Shown in pieces: positions 8,333 through 17,083 of a stretch of 64,000 nucleotides of DNA. Under the pieces are notes generated by a model, which worked only from the letters and a program-made list of their open reading frames with translations, had not been told where the DNA came from and searched no databases. The position numbers and the translations under genes were made by a program. The stretch is from Paenibacillus_G filicis. Lineage in GTDB: Bacteria > Bacillota > Bacilli > Paenibacillales > NBRC-103111. Each line of letters starts with the position of its first letter. Positions within the stretch are counted from its first letter, which is position 1. The stretch covers positions 310,001 to 374,000 of the forward strand of contig NZ_JBBPCC010000001.1 in NCBI RefSeq assembly GCF_038070315.1. Direction: 5' to 3'.

Positions 8333-9469
8333 CTACAGACGCACGCGCTCCCCCTCCTGCAGAGGCTCACTGCTCTCTATGACGACGCTCTGGCTGGGGA
8401 AAATCCCTCCCTGCACGGCGACCTGCTGCTCGGTGGAATCAACGATCTTCACGTAAGACTTGCCTACATAGAAGCCGTTGCCTAGTGTCCCCTTCTTCTC
8501 CTCGATGACATAGACGTAAGTACCGCCCGAATCCTCACGGATCGCCGACTTCGAGAGCAGCAGCGCCTCCTTGTCTGCCTGTATGCCTTTACGCAAGTGG
8601 ATACTCGCCGTCTCCCCACCCTTCAGGCTCTCGTCCTGCAGCCGGATGCGCATGATCTTGGACGCAGTAGCCGTGGATGAAGCCCGGTCTGAAGGTGCGT
8701 CGTCCATGTTGGCAATTTCACCGTCGATTAGCTTCGTTTCCTCCGCCTCACTCCCACTTTGCTTTCCCTTGACCTGGACCTGAACCTTCTCACCGAGCTG
8801 CACCAGGGATGCTTGAGCGGCGGGAAGCGTAACGAAGAGCGCAAACCCTTCGTCCAGCCTGGCGATCGTGACGGACGGGGAGGTCATCCCTTCCGTGGCC
8901 TGGATGGCCGTGACAATCCCGGCAAAGGGCGCCCGCAGCTCCCGGCCCTGCTGCAGATTCTGCTCCAGCGCTTGAATATTGCGCTCACGCGCCTCGATCT
9001 CCAGCTTGTACTTGTCCACCTCGCGCTTGGCGTTTTTGATTTGAACAGGATCTCCATTCTTGCTCGCTTCCACATAGCTGTCGAATAATCCCCCAAGCTG
9101 CAGATTCTGCTGCTTGAGTGTATTTTGTTCATTCCAGATTTGCAGCTCGGTCGCCTTACTATCGAAGGTTATCAGAGCCTCTCCCTGAGCGACCGTGCCG
9201 CCCTGCTTGACATGAACCGCCTGGACCTTCCAGCCCGTGTCGTTCTTCAGCTCCACGGATTCCAGCGGGCTGAGCACCCCGCTTCCTTGAATCGTATGGG
9301 TCAGACTGCCGGTCGAAGCCTGCTGTGTCAGCACCTTGGGCAGCATCAGCGTCAGCCAGGTATTGCTGAACAAGGTGAAGACCGCCAAGCTTCCGAAGAA
9401 GCAGGCAGCCATCCAGCGGATCACCCGTCTTCTCCCCGAATCCGTACGTTCTTCCCTTCCCGCCTCCAC
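8333..9469 (-). CDS. HlyD-like membrane-fusion / efflux adaptor protein
   Basis: About 378 residues. A single N-terminal membrane anchor (WMAACFFGSLAVFTLF) is followed by the half-lipoyl barrel (SGVLSPLESVELK, VHVKQGGTVAQGEALITFDS), a coiled-coil hairpin of about 80 residues, the return half (LRAPFAGIVTAI) and a beta-barrel. The chosen GTG start at 9469 follows GAGGAGGAG; the longer frame to 9535 would overlap the permease. In Firmicutes such adaptors usually accompany MacB-type exporters (YknX/YknYZ). Here the neighbours are CUT1 sugar-type permeases, an unusual partnership. Role unproven: it may stabilise or gate the transporter, or serve an exporter encoded elsewhere. Confidence 0.85.
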   Translation of the reverse strand: MEAGREERTDSGRRRVIRWMAACFFGSLAVFTLFSNTWLTLMLPKVLTQQASTGSLTHTIQGSGVLSPLESVELKNDTGWKVQAVHVKQGGTVAQGEALITFDSKATELQIWNEQNTLKQQNLQLGGLFDSYVEASKNGDPVQIKNAKREVDKYKLEIEARERNIQALEQNLQQGRELRAPFAGIVTAIQATEGMTSPSVTIARLDEGFALFVTLPAAQASLVQLGEKVQVQVKGKQSGSEAEETKLIDGEIANMDDAPSDRASSTATASKIMRIRLQDESLKGGETASIHLRKGIQADKEALLLSKSAIREDSGGTYVYVIEEKKGTLGNGFYVGKSYVKIVDSTEQQVAVQGGIFPSQSVVIESSEPLQEGERVRL

Positions 9470-9482
9470 GTCTACTCCTCCT

Positions 9483-10349
9483 CTATCCCTTGATGCCCGT
9501 GGTTTGTATGCCCTTGATGAAATACGACTCCGCATAAAGAAACAACATGACCATAGGACTCATATACAGCAGCGACGAAGCAAACCCAAGCCCGCGCTCA
9601 TCCTTGAGAATATAAGCCAAGAATACAGATAACGGATAATCCTGCGGATCCTCGAGAAAGATCAGCGGCTGCTCCACCATGTTCCAATAGTCCACGAACA
9701 ATAGCACGATCAGTGCGGCAAATCCGGGCTTCACCAGCGGCAGCACGATCCGGATGAACTGCGTGAACAGTCCGGCTCCATCCATCTGGGCTGCTTCCAG
9801 GAGCGCCGCAGGGATGTTCAAGAAAAATTGCCGCATCAGAAATACGCCATAAGTGGCGAAAATCCCCGGCAAAATAATCGCCGACAGATGATTCAACAGC
9901 CCCAGCCTGTCCGCGATGATATAATTGGGCACCAGCGTCACCTGGAACGGCATCAGCATCGCCATCACATAGATCAGAAACAGCCCGTCCCGGCCAGGAA
10001 AACGAAGGATGGCGAATGCATACGCAGCCAGCGCCGCGACCAGAGTCTGCCCCGCGATGATCGGGACCACCAGCCCTACCGAATTCCAGAATAGAAATAA
10101 AAACTTCGGCGATTGAATGAGAATTTTATCAAATTGGGCGAAGGACACCCAGTCGGGAATCAGCTTCAGATTCACGAAGTCCAGCTGCTGGCCCGCTTCG
10201 GGCAGCTTGCCAATGACCGAATAGTTCAGTGCAATCTCCTGCTCGGTCATCAGGGCGTTCGTCAACGTGATCACAATGGGAAACAGCATAACCAACGCCA
10301 GCAGGAGTAGTATCCCTGTTACCGTCACCTTCCGCCATATAACCGCCAC
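9483..10349 (-). CDS. Carbohydrate ABC transporter permease (MalG type)
   Basis: About 288 residues with six predicted membrane segments. The EAA loop (LEAAQMDGAGLFTQFIRIVLP) contacts the ATPase. The GTG start at 10349 follows GAGGAGGCGG. The longer frame to 10409 would overrun the upstream permease stop and is rejected. It pairs with the permease at 10372. No ATPase gene lies in the locus, so a shared MsmX-type ATPase is likely. The adaptor gene follows 13 bp downstream. Confidence 0.92.
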   Translation of the reverse strand: MAVIWRKVTVTGILLLLALVMLFPIVITLTNALMTEQEIALNYSVIGKLPEAGQQLDFVNLKLIPDWVSFAQFDKILIQSPKFLFLFWNSVGLVVPIIAGQTLVAALAAYAFAILRFPGRDGLFLIYVMAMLMPFQVTLVPNYIIADRLGLLNHLSAIILPGIFATYGVFLMRQFFLNIPAALLEAAQMDGAGLFTQFIRIVLPLVKPGFAALIVLLFVDYWNMVEQPLIFLEDPQDYPLSVFLAYILKDERGLGFASSLLYMSPMVMLFLYAESYFIKGIQTTGIKG

Positions 10350-10371
10350 CTGCCCGCCTCCTCTCTGCTCT

Positions 10372-11244
10372 TCATTCCATAAATCGGCGGAAGCGCCTCT
10401 CCAGCGCATAAAGTGCCAGTACGATGACGACGATCGACGCGACCATCAAGGTAGCGGCTGCCGTCAGCTTCTGAATATCCAGAGCAATGAACATGTTATT
10501 CATGTAGTGCTGCAGCATATAGATGCTGTCGTACGGATAATCGCCTGCGATCAGGTACGTCTCCCGAAAGACCTTGAACGAGTTGATGATCGACATCAGT
10601 ACGACGAAGAACATCGTCGGGATCAGATACACGAGCGTAATCCTGCGCAGCCGGGTGAAGGGCCCGGCCCCCTCCAGACAGGCGATTTCGTAATAGCTCT
10701 CGGGAATGGCTTGTATCCCCGCTAGGAATAGGATCATGTTGTAGCCGATGTTCTTCCAGATATAGATAGCTGCCACGACGACCATCGCTCCGTCGGACTT
10801 CATCCAGTCTACCCGCTCCAGGCTGAACCATTGCAGCCCTGCGTTAAGCGTTCCATTCCAATCGAACAGTGCTTGCCAGATGAACACGACAGAGGCGACC
10901 GGGACGACCAACGGCAGGATATACGCCGTTCGCAGCCATTTGCGCAGATAGACGCTCCCATTCAGGAGCAACGCCAGCATCAGTGACAAGCTCAGCATCA
11001 GCGGTACGCTAATGAGTGTAAAAGAAGCCGTATTCCAGGCCGCCTTGCGAAACGACGCGCTGTCCAGCAGCGCCTGATAGTTGGCCAATCCGACGAAGAC
11101 GCCGTCTACGGTTCGATCCTTGAATGAATAAATAAGCCCCATGACGAATGGAATCGCGTAAAACAGCGCAAAGCCGACCAGGCTCGGAGCCAGGAACAGC
11201 AGCGCCAGACCCGTCCGCTTGTTGACCCACCGGGTTATTCGCAT
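10372..11244 (-). CDS. Sugar ABC transporter permease (MalF type)
   Basis: A 290-residue inner-membrane permease with six predicted helices. The EAA-like loop is somewhat degenerate (YEIACLEGAGPFTRLRRITL) and lies about 80 residues from the C-terminus. It is first in a unit running through the second permease, adaptor, response regulator, kinase and beta-propeller lipoprotein. The ATG has an AAGGTGAGG site very close to it. The repeat-array promoter lies about 42-96 bp upstream. Confidence 0.93.
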   Translation of the reverse strand: MRITRWVNKRTGLALLFLAPSLVGFALFYAIPFVMGLIYSFKDRTVDGVFVGLANYQALLDSASFRKAAWNTASFTLISVPLMLSLSLMLALLLNGSVYLRKWLRTAYILPLVVPVASVVFIWQALFDWNGTLNAGLQWFSLERVDWMKSDGAMVVVAAIYIWKNIGYNMILFLAGIQAIPESYYEIACLEGAGPFTRLRRITLVYLIPTMFFVVLMSIINSFKVFRETYLIAGDYPYDSIYMLQHYMNNMFIALDIQKLTAAATLMVASIVVIVLALYALERRFRRFME

Positions 11245-11285
11245 GCCCTCACCTTACCCTTCAGGCGCACTTGGCGCCTATCCCA

Positions 11286-11340
11286 GTTATAGTTCACGGA
11301 TGTTACGAAATCATCTCCAACTTGTAAACAAAATGTAACC
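11286..11340 (-). promoter_or_regulatory. 11-bp-periodic TTACA repeat array and promoter of the permease/adaptor/two-component unit
   Basis: On the minus strand from 11340, TTACA, TTACA and TAACA start at offsets 3, 14 and 36, with TATAAC at offset 50-55 (11286-11291). This is the same spacing as at 4871-4925. Identical blocks such as TTTGTTTACAA and the ACATCC element are conserved between the two copies while the surrounding DNA differs. It is a candidate operator for the response regulator at 7592, which would then be autoregulated. Confidence 0.72.
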
Positions 11341-11387
11341 GGACAGGCCCGGCCTAGGCCAAATGGGGCAGCCACTCATCATCTCAT

Positions 11388-11416
11388 GCATATCCATAAC
11401 CCGGTTGGACATACTG
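11388..11416 (+). promoter_or_regulatory. Sigma-G-like promoter of the germination operon
   Basis: GCATA at 11388-11392, a 17-bp spacer and CATACTG at 11410-11416 match the forespore sigma-G pattern (GMATR, 17-18 bp, CATNMTA) with one mismatch. The start codon at 11454 lies about 30 nt after the predicted transcription start. gerA-family operons are known to be sigma-G dependent. Confidence 0.6.
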
Positions 11417-11453
11417 GAAAAAGATCACTGTTTAGGAACGGGGAGCTTTGCGT

Positions 11454-12953
11454 ATGCCAACTCAAGATTCGCTTCAGGGTTATGATCCGCGCTACGACGG
11501 CCGGGATCCGCAAGCCTTTGTGAACCAAATCCAGCGCTTTCTGCACGATCCTCCCGATCTCGTGATCCACCCGCTTGTGATGTCGCCCGATATCCCTTGC
11601 TACTGTGTGTTTCTTGAAACCTTGACCGATAAGAATAAAGTCGAGGATGAACTATTGCCCTTTCTGATCGAGCGTGCTTGCTTCGATCGTACGCTTAGTG
11701 CGGAGGACATGATCAGGAGGCTGCAAGGCAGGACTCCCTTCAGCTCGATTACCTCCTCGGACGATTTCAGACAGTGCGTCGACTCCCTGCTCAAGGGCGT
11801 CTGTCTCGTCGTGATCGACGGTGCATCCCAGGTGCTTTGGATCAGCGCAGCCCAGACCAGTCATCGCAACGTATCGGAGCCGCTGACGGAATCGACCGTC
11901 CGCGGACCGCAGGAGGGCTTCACCGAGGACATCGCGTCCAACCTGTCCCTCCTTCGCAAGCGGATCAAGAACATTCACTTGCATATCGAGCAGGCAACGG
12001 CCGGAACGGAGACTGATACGAATATCTCCTTGCTCTACCTAGGCAATCTGGCACCCCAAGGGGTCGTCGAGGAGCTACGCAGGCGAATCTCGTTGATTCA
12101 AACCGATAGCATCCTGGACAGCGCTTATGTCGAGGAATGGATTCAAGACCGGACCTATTCACCCTTCGCAACACTGCTGAGCACGGAACGCCCGGACATT
12201 GTGGCGTCCCACCTGCTGGAGGGCCGAGTGGCGGTGCTCGTGGACGGCAGTCCGATCGCTCTGGTGGCCCCGATCACGTTCTTTCAATTTTTTATCGCGC
12301 CGGAGGATTACTACCAGCGGGCCGACATAGCTACGCTGCTGCGCTGGGTCCGAATTTTATCCTTCATGCTGGCCATTTTTACGCCGGCCTTGTATGTGGC
12401 CGTCGTGTCCTATCAGCAGGAGCTTCTGCCCCATTCCCTATTAATCAGCATCTCTTCCCAGCGGGAGATCGTGCCGTTCCCGGCATTCATCGAGGCGAGC
12501 ATCATGATGGTGACCTTCGAGGTGCTGCGGGAGGCTGGCCTGCGCATGCCCCGCATCGCCGGGCAGGCCATCTCGATTGTCGGGGCTCTCGTACTCGGAC
12601 AAGCGGCGGTATCGGCGGGGCTCGTCTCGACCGCCATGGTTATTGTCGTCGCGATCACGGCGATTTCTAATTTCGTCGTGCCCTCCTACAGCTTCGGCAT
12701 CACGCAGCGGCTGCTGCAATTTTTCTACCTGATCCTGGCTGGAGCGATGGGGTTGTTCGGGGTTCTGTGCGGTGTGCTGCTGACCATCGTACACCTGTCC
12801 TCCATCCAATCATTCGGCGTTTCCTTCATGTCCCCGGTGGCTCCGACCTCTCTGGCCGACTGGAAGGATGTACTGGTCCGCGTGCCCCGGCCGTGGATGC
12901 GCACCTATCCGCAGATGAACGGAACAAAGAAACGAGGAAGGAGAGGCCCATGA
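11454..12953 (+). CDS. Spore germination receptor A subunit (GerA/GerKA family)
   Basis: A 499-residue GerA-family protein of the spore inner membrane. A hydrophilic N-terminal domain of ~290 residues contains FLYL-like and RISLIQTDSILDSAYVEEWI motifs. A membrane domain follows (IATLLRWVRILSFMLAIF, EILREAGLRMPR-type segment, and several helices). An ATG at 11454 with a GGGGAG site 8 nt upstream is preferred to the TTG at 11448. It overlaps the C-subunit gene by 4 bp. It forms, with the next genes, a nutrient germinant receptor; the germinant is not deducible. Confidence 0.95.
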   Translation: MPTQDSLQGYDPRYDGRDPQAFVNQIQRFLHDPPDLVIHPLVMSPDIPCYCVFLETLTDKNKVEDELLPFLIERACFDRTLSAEDMIRRLQGRTPFSSITSSDDFRQCVDSLLKGVCLVVIDGASQVLWISAAQTSHRNVSEPLTESTVRGPQEGFTEDIASNLSLLRKRIKNIHLHIEQATAGTETDTNISLLYLGNLAPQGVVEELRRRISLIQTDSILDSAYVEEWIQDRTYSPFATLLSTERPDIVASHLLEGRVAVLVDGSPIALVAPITFFQFFIAPEDYYQRADIATLLRWVRILSFMLAIFTPALYVAVVSYQQELLPHSLLISISSQREIVPFPAFIEASIMMVTFEVLREAGLRMPRIAGQAISIVGALVLGQAAVSAGLVSTAMVIVVAITAISNFVVPSYSFGITQRLLQFFYLILAGAMGLFGVLCGVLLTIVHLSSIQSFGVSFMSPVAPTSLADWKDVLVRVPRPWMRTYPQMNGTKKRGRRGP

Positions 12954-14134
12954 AGGCTGCTATCGGCCGGAAGCTAACCATCGCCGGAGTCGCCCTGTGC
13001 TGTCTGACCGGGTGCTGGGATCGGATCGAGATCAATCAGTTGGCTGTGGTCGGGCTGGTCGGTTCGGATTCGAATCCGAAGACGCACGAGCAGTCGATCT
13101 ATTACCAGATCATCAATCCGGGCTCCTTCACCCTCCAGGGGGGCGAGAGCAGCAAATCCCCCGTCTACACCTACAAGATCGTCGGGCAGACGAAGGGAGA
13201 GCTGGGGTTCAAATCCGCAGACATCTTGCCGCGCAAGCTGTTTACGGATCAGTATCAGGCGCATATCATCCCCGAGTCCTATGCCCGACAGGGACTTACG
13301 GCTTTCCTTAACTTTTACGAACGGCAGTTCAACCGGCGATCAAGCTTGAATCTGTTTGTAACGGATTCTGCCTTGGCCGATGTGATGACAACCTATACTC
13401 CCCTTGAACGGATGCCGGGCCGTGCTCTGCGTTCACTGGTGTACAATGCCTATCTGTCCACAGGGCGGATCAGTCTGAAATCCAGGGTCAAGGATCTCGC
13501 AGAAACGATGGAGTCTTCGACGCTGAGCGTTATGCCAATCATCACCTTGATCAGTGAGAAGCCTAATCAGACGACCAAACGGTTCGAAATGATTCAAGCG
13601 AACCCGGGCAACCTTGCGCTGACAGGCGCGGCCTTATTCAAGCAGGGGAAGATGATCGGGAAGGTCGGGCTGCGAGAGAACGGCTATTATAATCTGATCA
13701 AGGGCGATATCGAAACCTTTTTCGAATCGGTGACAGTGGAGGGGAAAGACGTCGATCTGCGCGCCAGCAAATTGAAGGTTCGCAAGCGATTAATCCTCGC
13801 TGACGGCATGCCGGTCCTGCAGGTGGAGGTCAAAGCACAGCTCGCGATTATGAGTAACGAGCAGGCGAATAAGATGACCTGGTCCAATGTAGCCCAAATT
13901 ACCGGTAGCTTTGACCAGCAGGTGAGTGCAACCGGCCAGAAGCTATTCAAGGAAGCGTTGGACAAGAAGTGGGATTTATTCGGCCTGCAGGATCAGATCA
14001 AGTACAAGCATGGAAAAGAATGGAAGGAACTTCAGAAACGAGAGGATGCCTGGACAAAGACCAAGCTGCGTCTTACCGTGAAGAGCACGGTCAACGATGT
14101 AGGGGAGATTATTAATCCGTACAAGGGAGGGTAA
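12950..14134 (+). CDS. Spore germination receptor C subunit (Ger(x)C lipoprotein)
   Basis: A 394-residue lipoprotein. The signal peptide ends at lipobox LTGC (Cys about residue 21), followed by the family hallmark WDRIEINQLAVVG. The body contains the LFTDQYQAHIIPESYARQGL region and the C-terminal Ger(x)C domain with a long amphipathic helix. It starts with an ATG overlapping the A-subunit stop and an AAGGAGAGG site. It is lipidated and sits on the outer face of the spore inner membrane as part of the receptor complex. Confidence 0.95.
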   Translation: MKAAIGRKLTIAGVALCCLTGCWDRIEINQLAVVGLVGSDSNPKTHEQSIYYQIINPGSFTLQGGESSKSPVYTYKIVGQTKGELGFKSADILPRKLFTDQYQAHIIPESYARQGLTAFLNFYERQFNRRSSLNLFVTDSALADVMTTYTPLERMPGRALRSLVYNAYLSTGRISLKSRVKDLAETMESSTLSVMPIITLISEKPNQTTKRFEMIQANPGNLALTGAALFKQGKMIGKVGLRENGYYNLIKGDIETFFESVTVEGKDVDLRASKLKVRKRLILADGMPVLQVEVKAQLAIMSNEQANKMTWSNVAQITGSFDQQVSATGQKLFKEALDKKWDLFGLQDQIKYKHGKEWKELQKREDAWTKTKLRLTVKSTVNDVGEIINPYKGG

Positions 14135-14139
14135 CCGTC

Positions 14140-15246
14140 ATGGAACAGAACAACCTGACCGTCTGGCAATTTTTTGTGTTGACCATGTCCTTTCTGGTCG
14201 GTACCTCCTTCTTCTTCAGTCCTGGCGGTTTGATTGCGGTGGCCAAGCAGGATGCGTGGATCGTTCCGCTGTGGGGCGGGACGGCCGGTATACTTGCCTC
14301 CTTGATCTGGCTGAGCCTAGCTCGGCAGCATCCCGGATTATCGATTGTGCAGATCTGCACCAAGGTGGGGGGCAAAGCCTTAGGGGGGGTATTCGCCCTG
14401 CTCTATATCTCTTACTTTATCCAGCTCTCCGTCTTCATCACCCGGAATTTGGGCGACTTCATGAAGCAGACCCTGATGCCTATGACGCCGATGACGGTCT
14501 TTCATGTCATGTTTCTCTTCATCACCGGCTATGCGGTCATTAAGGGGATCGATACGATCGCGCGCTCCTCCGAGCTGCTGTTTCTAGTAATGGCGGCAAC
14601 GTTTCTGTTCATCTTCTTCTTCGGACTGACGGAATGGGACTGGAATCGATTTCAAGGCAGCTTTCATATGGAGGTGTGGAAGACGATGAAGGAAACCCGC
14701 TCCATCTTCGGGTTCCCTTTCATGGAGGCACTGATCTTCCAGATGCTGTTTCCGTTCATCCAAACAAAGCGGAAGAAAACGTTTATTCTGGCTATCGTCG
14801 TTGCGACGGTTATGCTGAGCATCACGACCCTTTTCACGATCGGCGTGCTGGGAGTAACCCGCGCCTCCCATGACACGTACCCGCTCTTCGTCATCGTCCA
14901 GGAAATTCATATCGGAACGTTCTTCGAGCATCTGGAGTCTACGATAGCCCTGATCCTGCTGGCCGCGATCTTCATCAAGCTGTCGATTGCCTACTACTGC
15001 TCCGTCCTGGGGCTATGCCAGCTGTTTAAGTTTACGAGCCGCTTCTGGATCACGCTTGCACTGAGCCTGCTCATCTCGGGTTTGGCACTTGGAAACGACA
15101 ATGTGGTGGAAAATGTCGAATTCAGCAAAAAATACGATTTTGAGTACACGCTTCTGTACAGCCTCTTCATCCCCTGTCTGCTGCTGGGCGTCACCTGGTT
15201 CAAGCGCAGACATAAACCGAAGACGGCTGGAGAGTCCTCCCCATGA
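14140..15246 (+). CDS. Spore germination receptor B subunit (GerAB/APC-type permease)
   Basis: A 368-residue polytopic membrane protein with about ten predicted helices, of the endospore germination permease family (APC superfamily). It starts MEQNNLTVWQFFVLTMSF and carries the GTSFFFSPGGL glycine-containing first broken helix. It begins 5 bp after the C-subunit stop. The B subunit carries the amino-acid or sugar germinant site in characterised receptors. Confidence 0.95.
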   Translation: MEQNNLTVWQFFVLTMSFLVGTSFFFSPGGLIAVAKQDAWIVPLWGGTAGILASLIWLSLARQHPGLSIVQICTKVGGKALGGVFALLYISYFIQLSVFITRNLGDFMKQTLMPMTPMTVFHVMFLFITGYAVIKGIDTIARSSELLFLVMAATFLFIFFFGLTEWDWNRFQGSFHMEVWKTMKETRSIFGFPFMEALIFQMLFPFIQTKRKKTFILAIVVATVMLSITTLFTIGVLGVTRASHDTYPLFVIVQEIHIGTFFEHLESTIALILLAAIFIKLSIAYYCSVLGLCQLFKFTSRFWITLALSLLISGLALGNDNVVENVEFSKKYDFEYTLLYSLFIPCLLLGVTWFKRRHKPKTAGESSP

Positions 15247-15446
15247 TCTGGTTCATTCTGCTCACTGCCGCAGCCATAGGCAGCTGCGTAGCTATCATGA
15301 TCCGCCAGCGGAAGAAAACACGGGAAATCACACTGTTCGTCTGTATCGCCCTGCTCGGCACGGCGGACTGGATCAGCATCTTCCTCGATCACAAATTCAA
15401 ATCCAGCAAGGTAATCGCGAGGCTGCTCGACTTGGTCGGATTGTGA
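15243..15446 (+). CDS. Small two-helix membrane protein, candidate germinant-receptor D subunit
   Basis: A 67-residue protein. One hydrophobic segment is at about 2-18 (WFILLTAAAIGSCVAIMI) and another at about 30-47 (LFVCIALLGTADWISIFL), linked by a basic loop (RQRKKTRE). Its ATG overlaps the B-subunit stop, so it is translationally coupled. Size and topology match the small D subunits known in several Bacillus germination operons, which modulate receptor function. The assignment rests on position and topology. Confidence 0.7.
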   Translation: MIWFILLTAAAIGSCVAIMIRQRKKTREITLFVCIALLGTADWISIFLDHKFKSSKVIARLLDLVGL

Positions 15447-15627
15447 CAGGACTGCACAGCCTCGGTGTCCGGTACGTCACCGGCCTGGCGGGTAAGCCGG
15501 CCGATCAGACAAACAAAGCTCCCGCTCATGCGTGAGCGCCCCCTCCATGCTCAGCCGTTGGCTGACCATTGGGGATACTTCCATGCAACATCGCGGGAGC
15601 TCCCGTCAAGCCAGGCTGCTCAGCTCG
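15447..15627. other. Convergent intergenic region, hairpins only
   Basis: Between the germination operon and the ThuA-like gene. It contains a small hairpin at 15523-15538 (CGCTCA / TGAGCG) and an inverted pair GCTCCCGC (15518-15525) and GCGGGAGC (15593-15600). None has a U-tract, so a terminator call is not supported. I see no coding sequence. Confidence 0.4.
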
Positions 15628-16272
15628 TTAGTCGACGCTCTGTCCGGCGGCCCAGCGCACGCTGTTGCGCACCAGCCGTCTGTACGCCTCCGGCTCGAAC
15701 GACGGGGCATGATGTCCAGGCTGCAGGTAGATGATCTTGCCCAGGCCGTAAGCATGCTCCCAGCCTGCCGGGTACCGGTTGCCTTCGAAGGCGTATTCCA
15801 GGAAGACCGTTTTCTTCGTAAACGGATCGAACTCGAACATATACGGCTCTTCGTCCAGCGTGAAGTCCTCCACACCCGTCAGCAGCGGGTGGCCTTCGGC
15901 TACGCCATAGTATTGAAGCGTCTGGTAAGGCGGATGGCCGGTGAACTTGGCGCCCATCATCTGCAGCACTTCAAAGCTGCGGTGCAGGGAGATGCCGTTA
16001 TGAATAACGAGCAGGCTGCCGCCGCGCACCGTGTAGCTGATGAGCCCGGCGATCTGTGCAGGCGTCAGGTCCACTCTCCAGCAATCGGTGTACGAGATGC
16101 ATACCGGATGCTGGGCTGGGTCCAGCCGGGCGAACTCGTCATAATCAAGCGAGCTTTCCAATATAAATTCTTCCCCCAGGATGCCGGCAATCTGGGCTTT
16201 GGCCGGCTCCAGCGGATGCCAATCGGCGTCGGGACCGTTGCCGACGATGAGTACGGTTGCTTTTGCAGTCAT
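15628..16272 (-). CDS. ThuA-like domain protein (trehalose-utilisation family)
   Basis: About 214 residues with the ThuA glutamine-amidotransferase-like fold. Features are VLIVGNGPDADWH at the start, a GGSLLVIHNG strand-turn, the GVEDFTLDEEPYMFEFD segment and GLGKIIYLQPGHH. The start at 16272 follows AAGGAGAGGAAG; the longer frame runs into the SDR gene. ThuA proteins take part in oxidation or processing of sugars in Rhizobium and often neighbour Gfo/Idh or SDR enzymes. Here it follows an SDR and an LplABC-type importer on the same strand. A second ThuA gene lies at 42143. Confidence 0.85.
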   Translation of the reverse strand: MTAKATVLIVGNGPDADWHPLEPAKAQIAGILGEEFILESSLDYDEFARLDPAQHPVCISYTDCWRVDLTPAQIAGLISYTVRGGSLLVIHNGISLHRSFEVLQMMGAKFTGHPPYQTLQYYGVAEGHPLLTGVEDFTLDEEPYMFEFDPFTKKTVFLEYAFEGNRYPAGWEHAYGLGKIIYLQPGHHAPSFEPEAYRRLVRNSVRWAAGQSVD

Positions 16273-16315
16273 CTGTATCTTCCTCTCCTTGTGTTTGGGT
16301 GTAATGATGAGTCCG

Positions 16316-17044
16316 TTACCAAGGCAGCGCGTTACCGGTATCGGCCTCGATGTACAGAGGCTGGTCGTGCACCTCATGCCCCTGCTCGCGGATGCGCTGC
16401 CAGATGAAAGCCGCCGACTGCTCCGGCGTGTAGGTGCCTTCGTCGCTCCATTGTCCGCCCATCGACGTCTTGACCCAGCCCGGATGCAGCAGCAGCACGC
16501 GGCCGCCCTCGGAGCGTATCTTGTTGTGAATAATGGTTGAGCTCATATTCATAGCTGCCTTCGCCATGCTATAGCCGAACCAGCGCTGACGGTGACTGTT
16601 TCGGATGCTGCCCGCCTCCGACGAGATATTTACGATCAGCTTGCCACCCTTCAGCAGCGGCTCGATCAGCGCATGGGTCAAGCGCAGCGCACCGACGGCC
16701 GACACGTTGAAGACGCGCTGGATATCGTCGAAGTCCAGCTTGTCCGTAATCGTCGCGCTTGTCTCTCCGAGAATCGCCGCGTTATTGATCAGCAGGTCCA
16801 GCGTATCCGTATGCTCTGCGATCCGGGCTGCCGCCTCCTGGACGCTGGCATCGCTGCCCACGTCCAGCTGGAAGGGATGCAGGCGGCCGGGGAACCGCTC
16901 GGCTAGTCCACTCATCGTTTGCTCCAGGTCAGGGGAGATGCCCCCCGCAAACACCGTATAGTCCGCTTGCAGCAGCTCATGCACCAGCGCAAGTCCGATT
17001 CCCCGATCCGTGCCCGAGATGCAGGCGAATTGTCTAGTCTCCAT
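16316..17044 (-). CDS. Short-chain dehydrogenase/reductase
   Basis: A 242-residue Rossmann-fold SDR. The nucleotide loop is SGTDRGIG near the N-terminus. NNAA is at the beta-4 position. The catalytic Ser is in NISSEAGS and the Tyr-x3-Lys in GYSMAKAAMN. The start at 17044 has a GGAGAG site; the frame continuing upstream to 17233 overlaps the solute-binding gene and is not credible. It is a paralogue of the SDR at 40277, which has the same EAG and PGW motifs. It probably oxidises or reduces a sugar-derived carbonyl; the substrate is unknown. Confidence 0.92.
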   Translation of the reverse strand: METRQFACISGTDRGIGLALVHELLQADYTVFAGGISPDLEQTMSGLAERFPGRLHPFQLDVGSDASVQEAAARIAEHTDTLDLLINNAAILGETSATITDKLDFDDIQRVFNVSAVGALRLTHALIEPLLKGGKLIVNISSEAGSIRNSHRQRWFGYSMAKAAMNMSSTIIHNKIRSEGGRVLLLHPGWVKTSMGGQWSDEGTYTPEQSAAFIWQRIREQGHEVHDQPLYIEADTGNALPW

Positions 17045-17083
17045 CGGTAGGTTCTCTCCTCTTCGCCAAGACGGACGAAAGGA

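Noticed and set aside
8318..8334. CCCGC-AA-GCGGG hairpin between the adaptor and response regulator
   Set aside because: 5-bp stem without T-tract; could be chance in GC-rich DNA.
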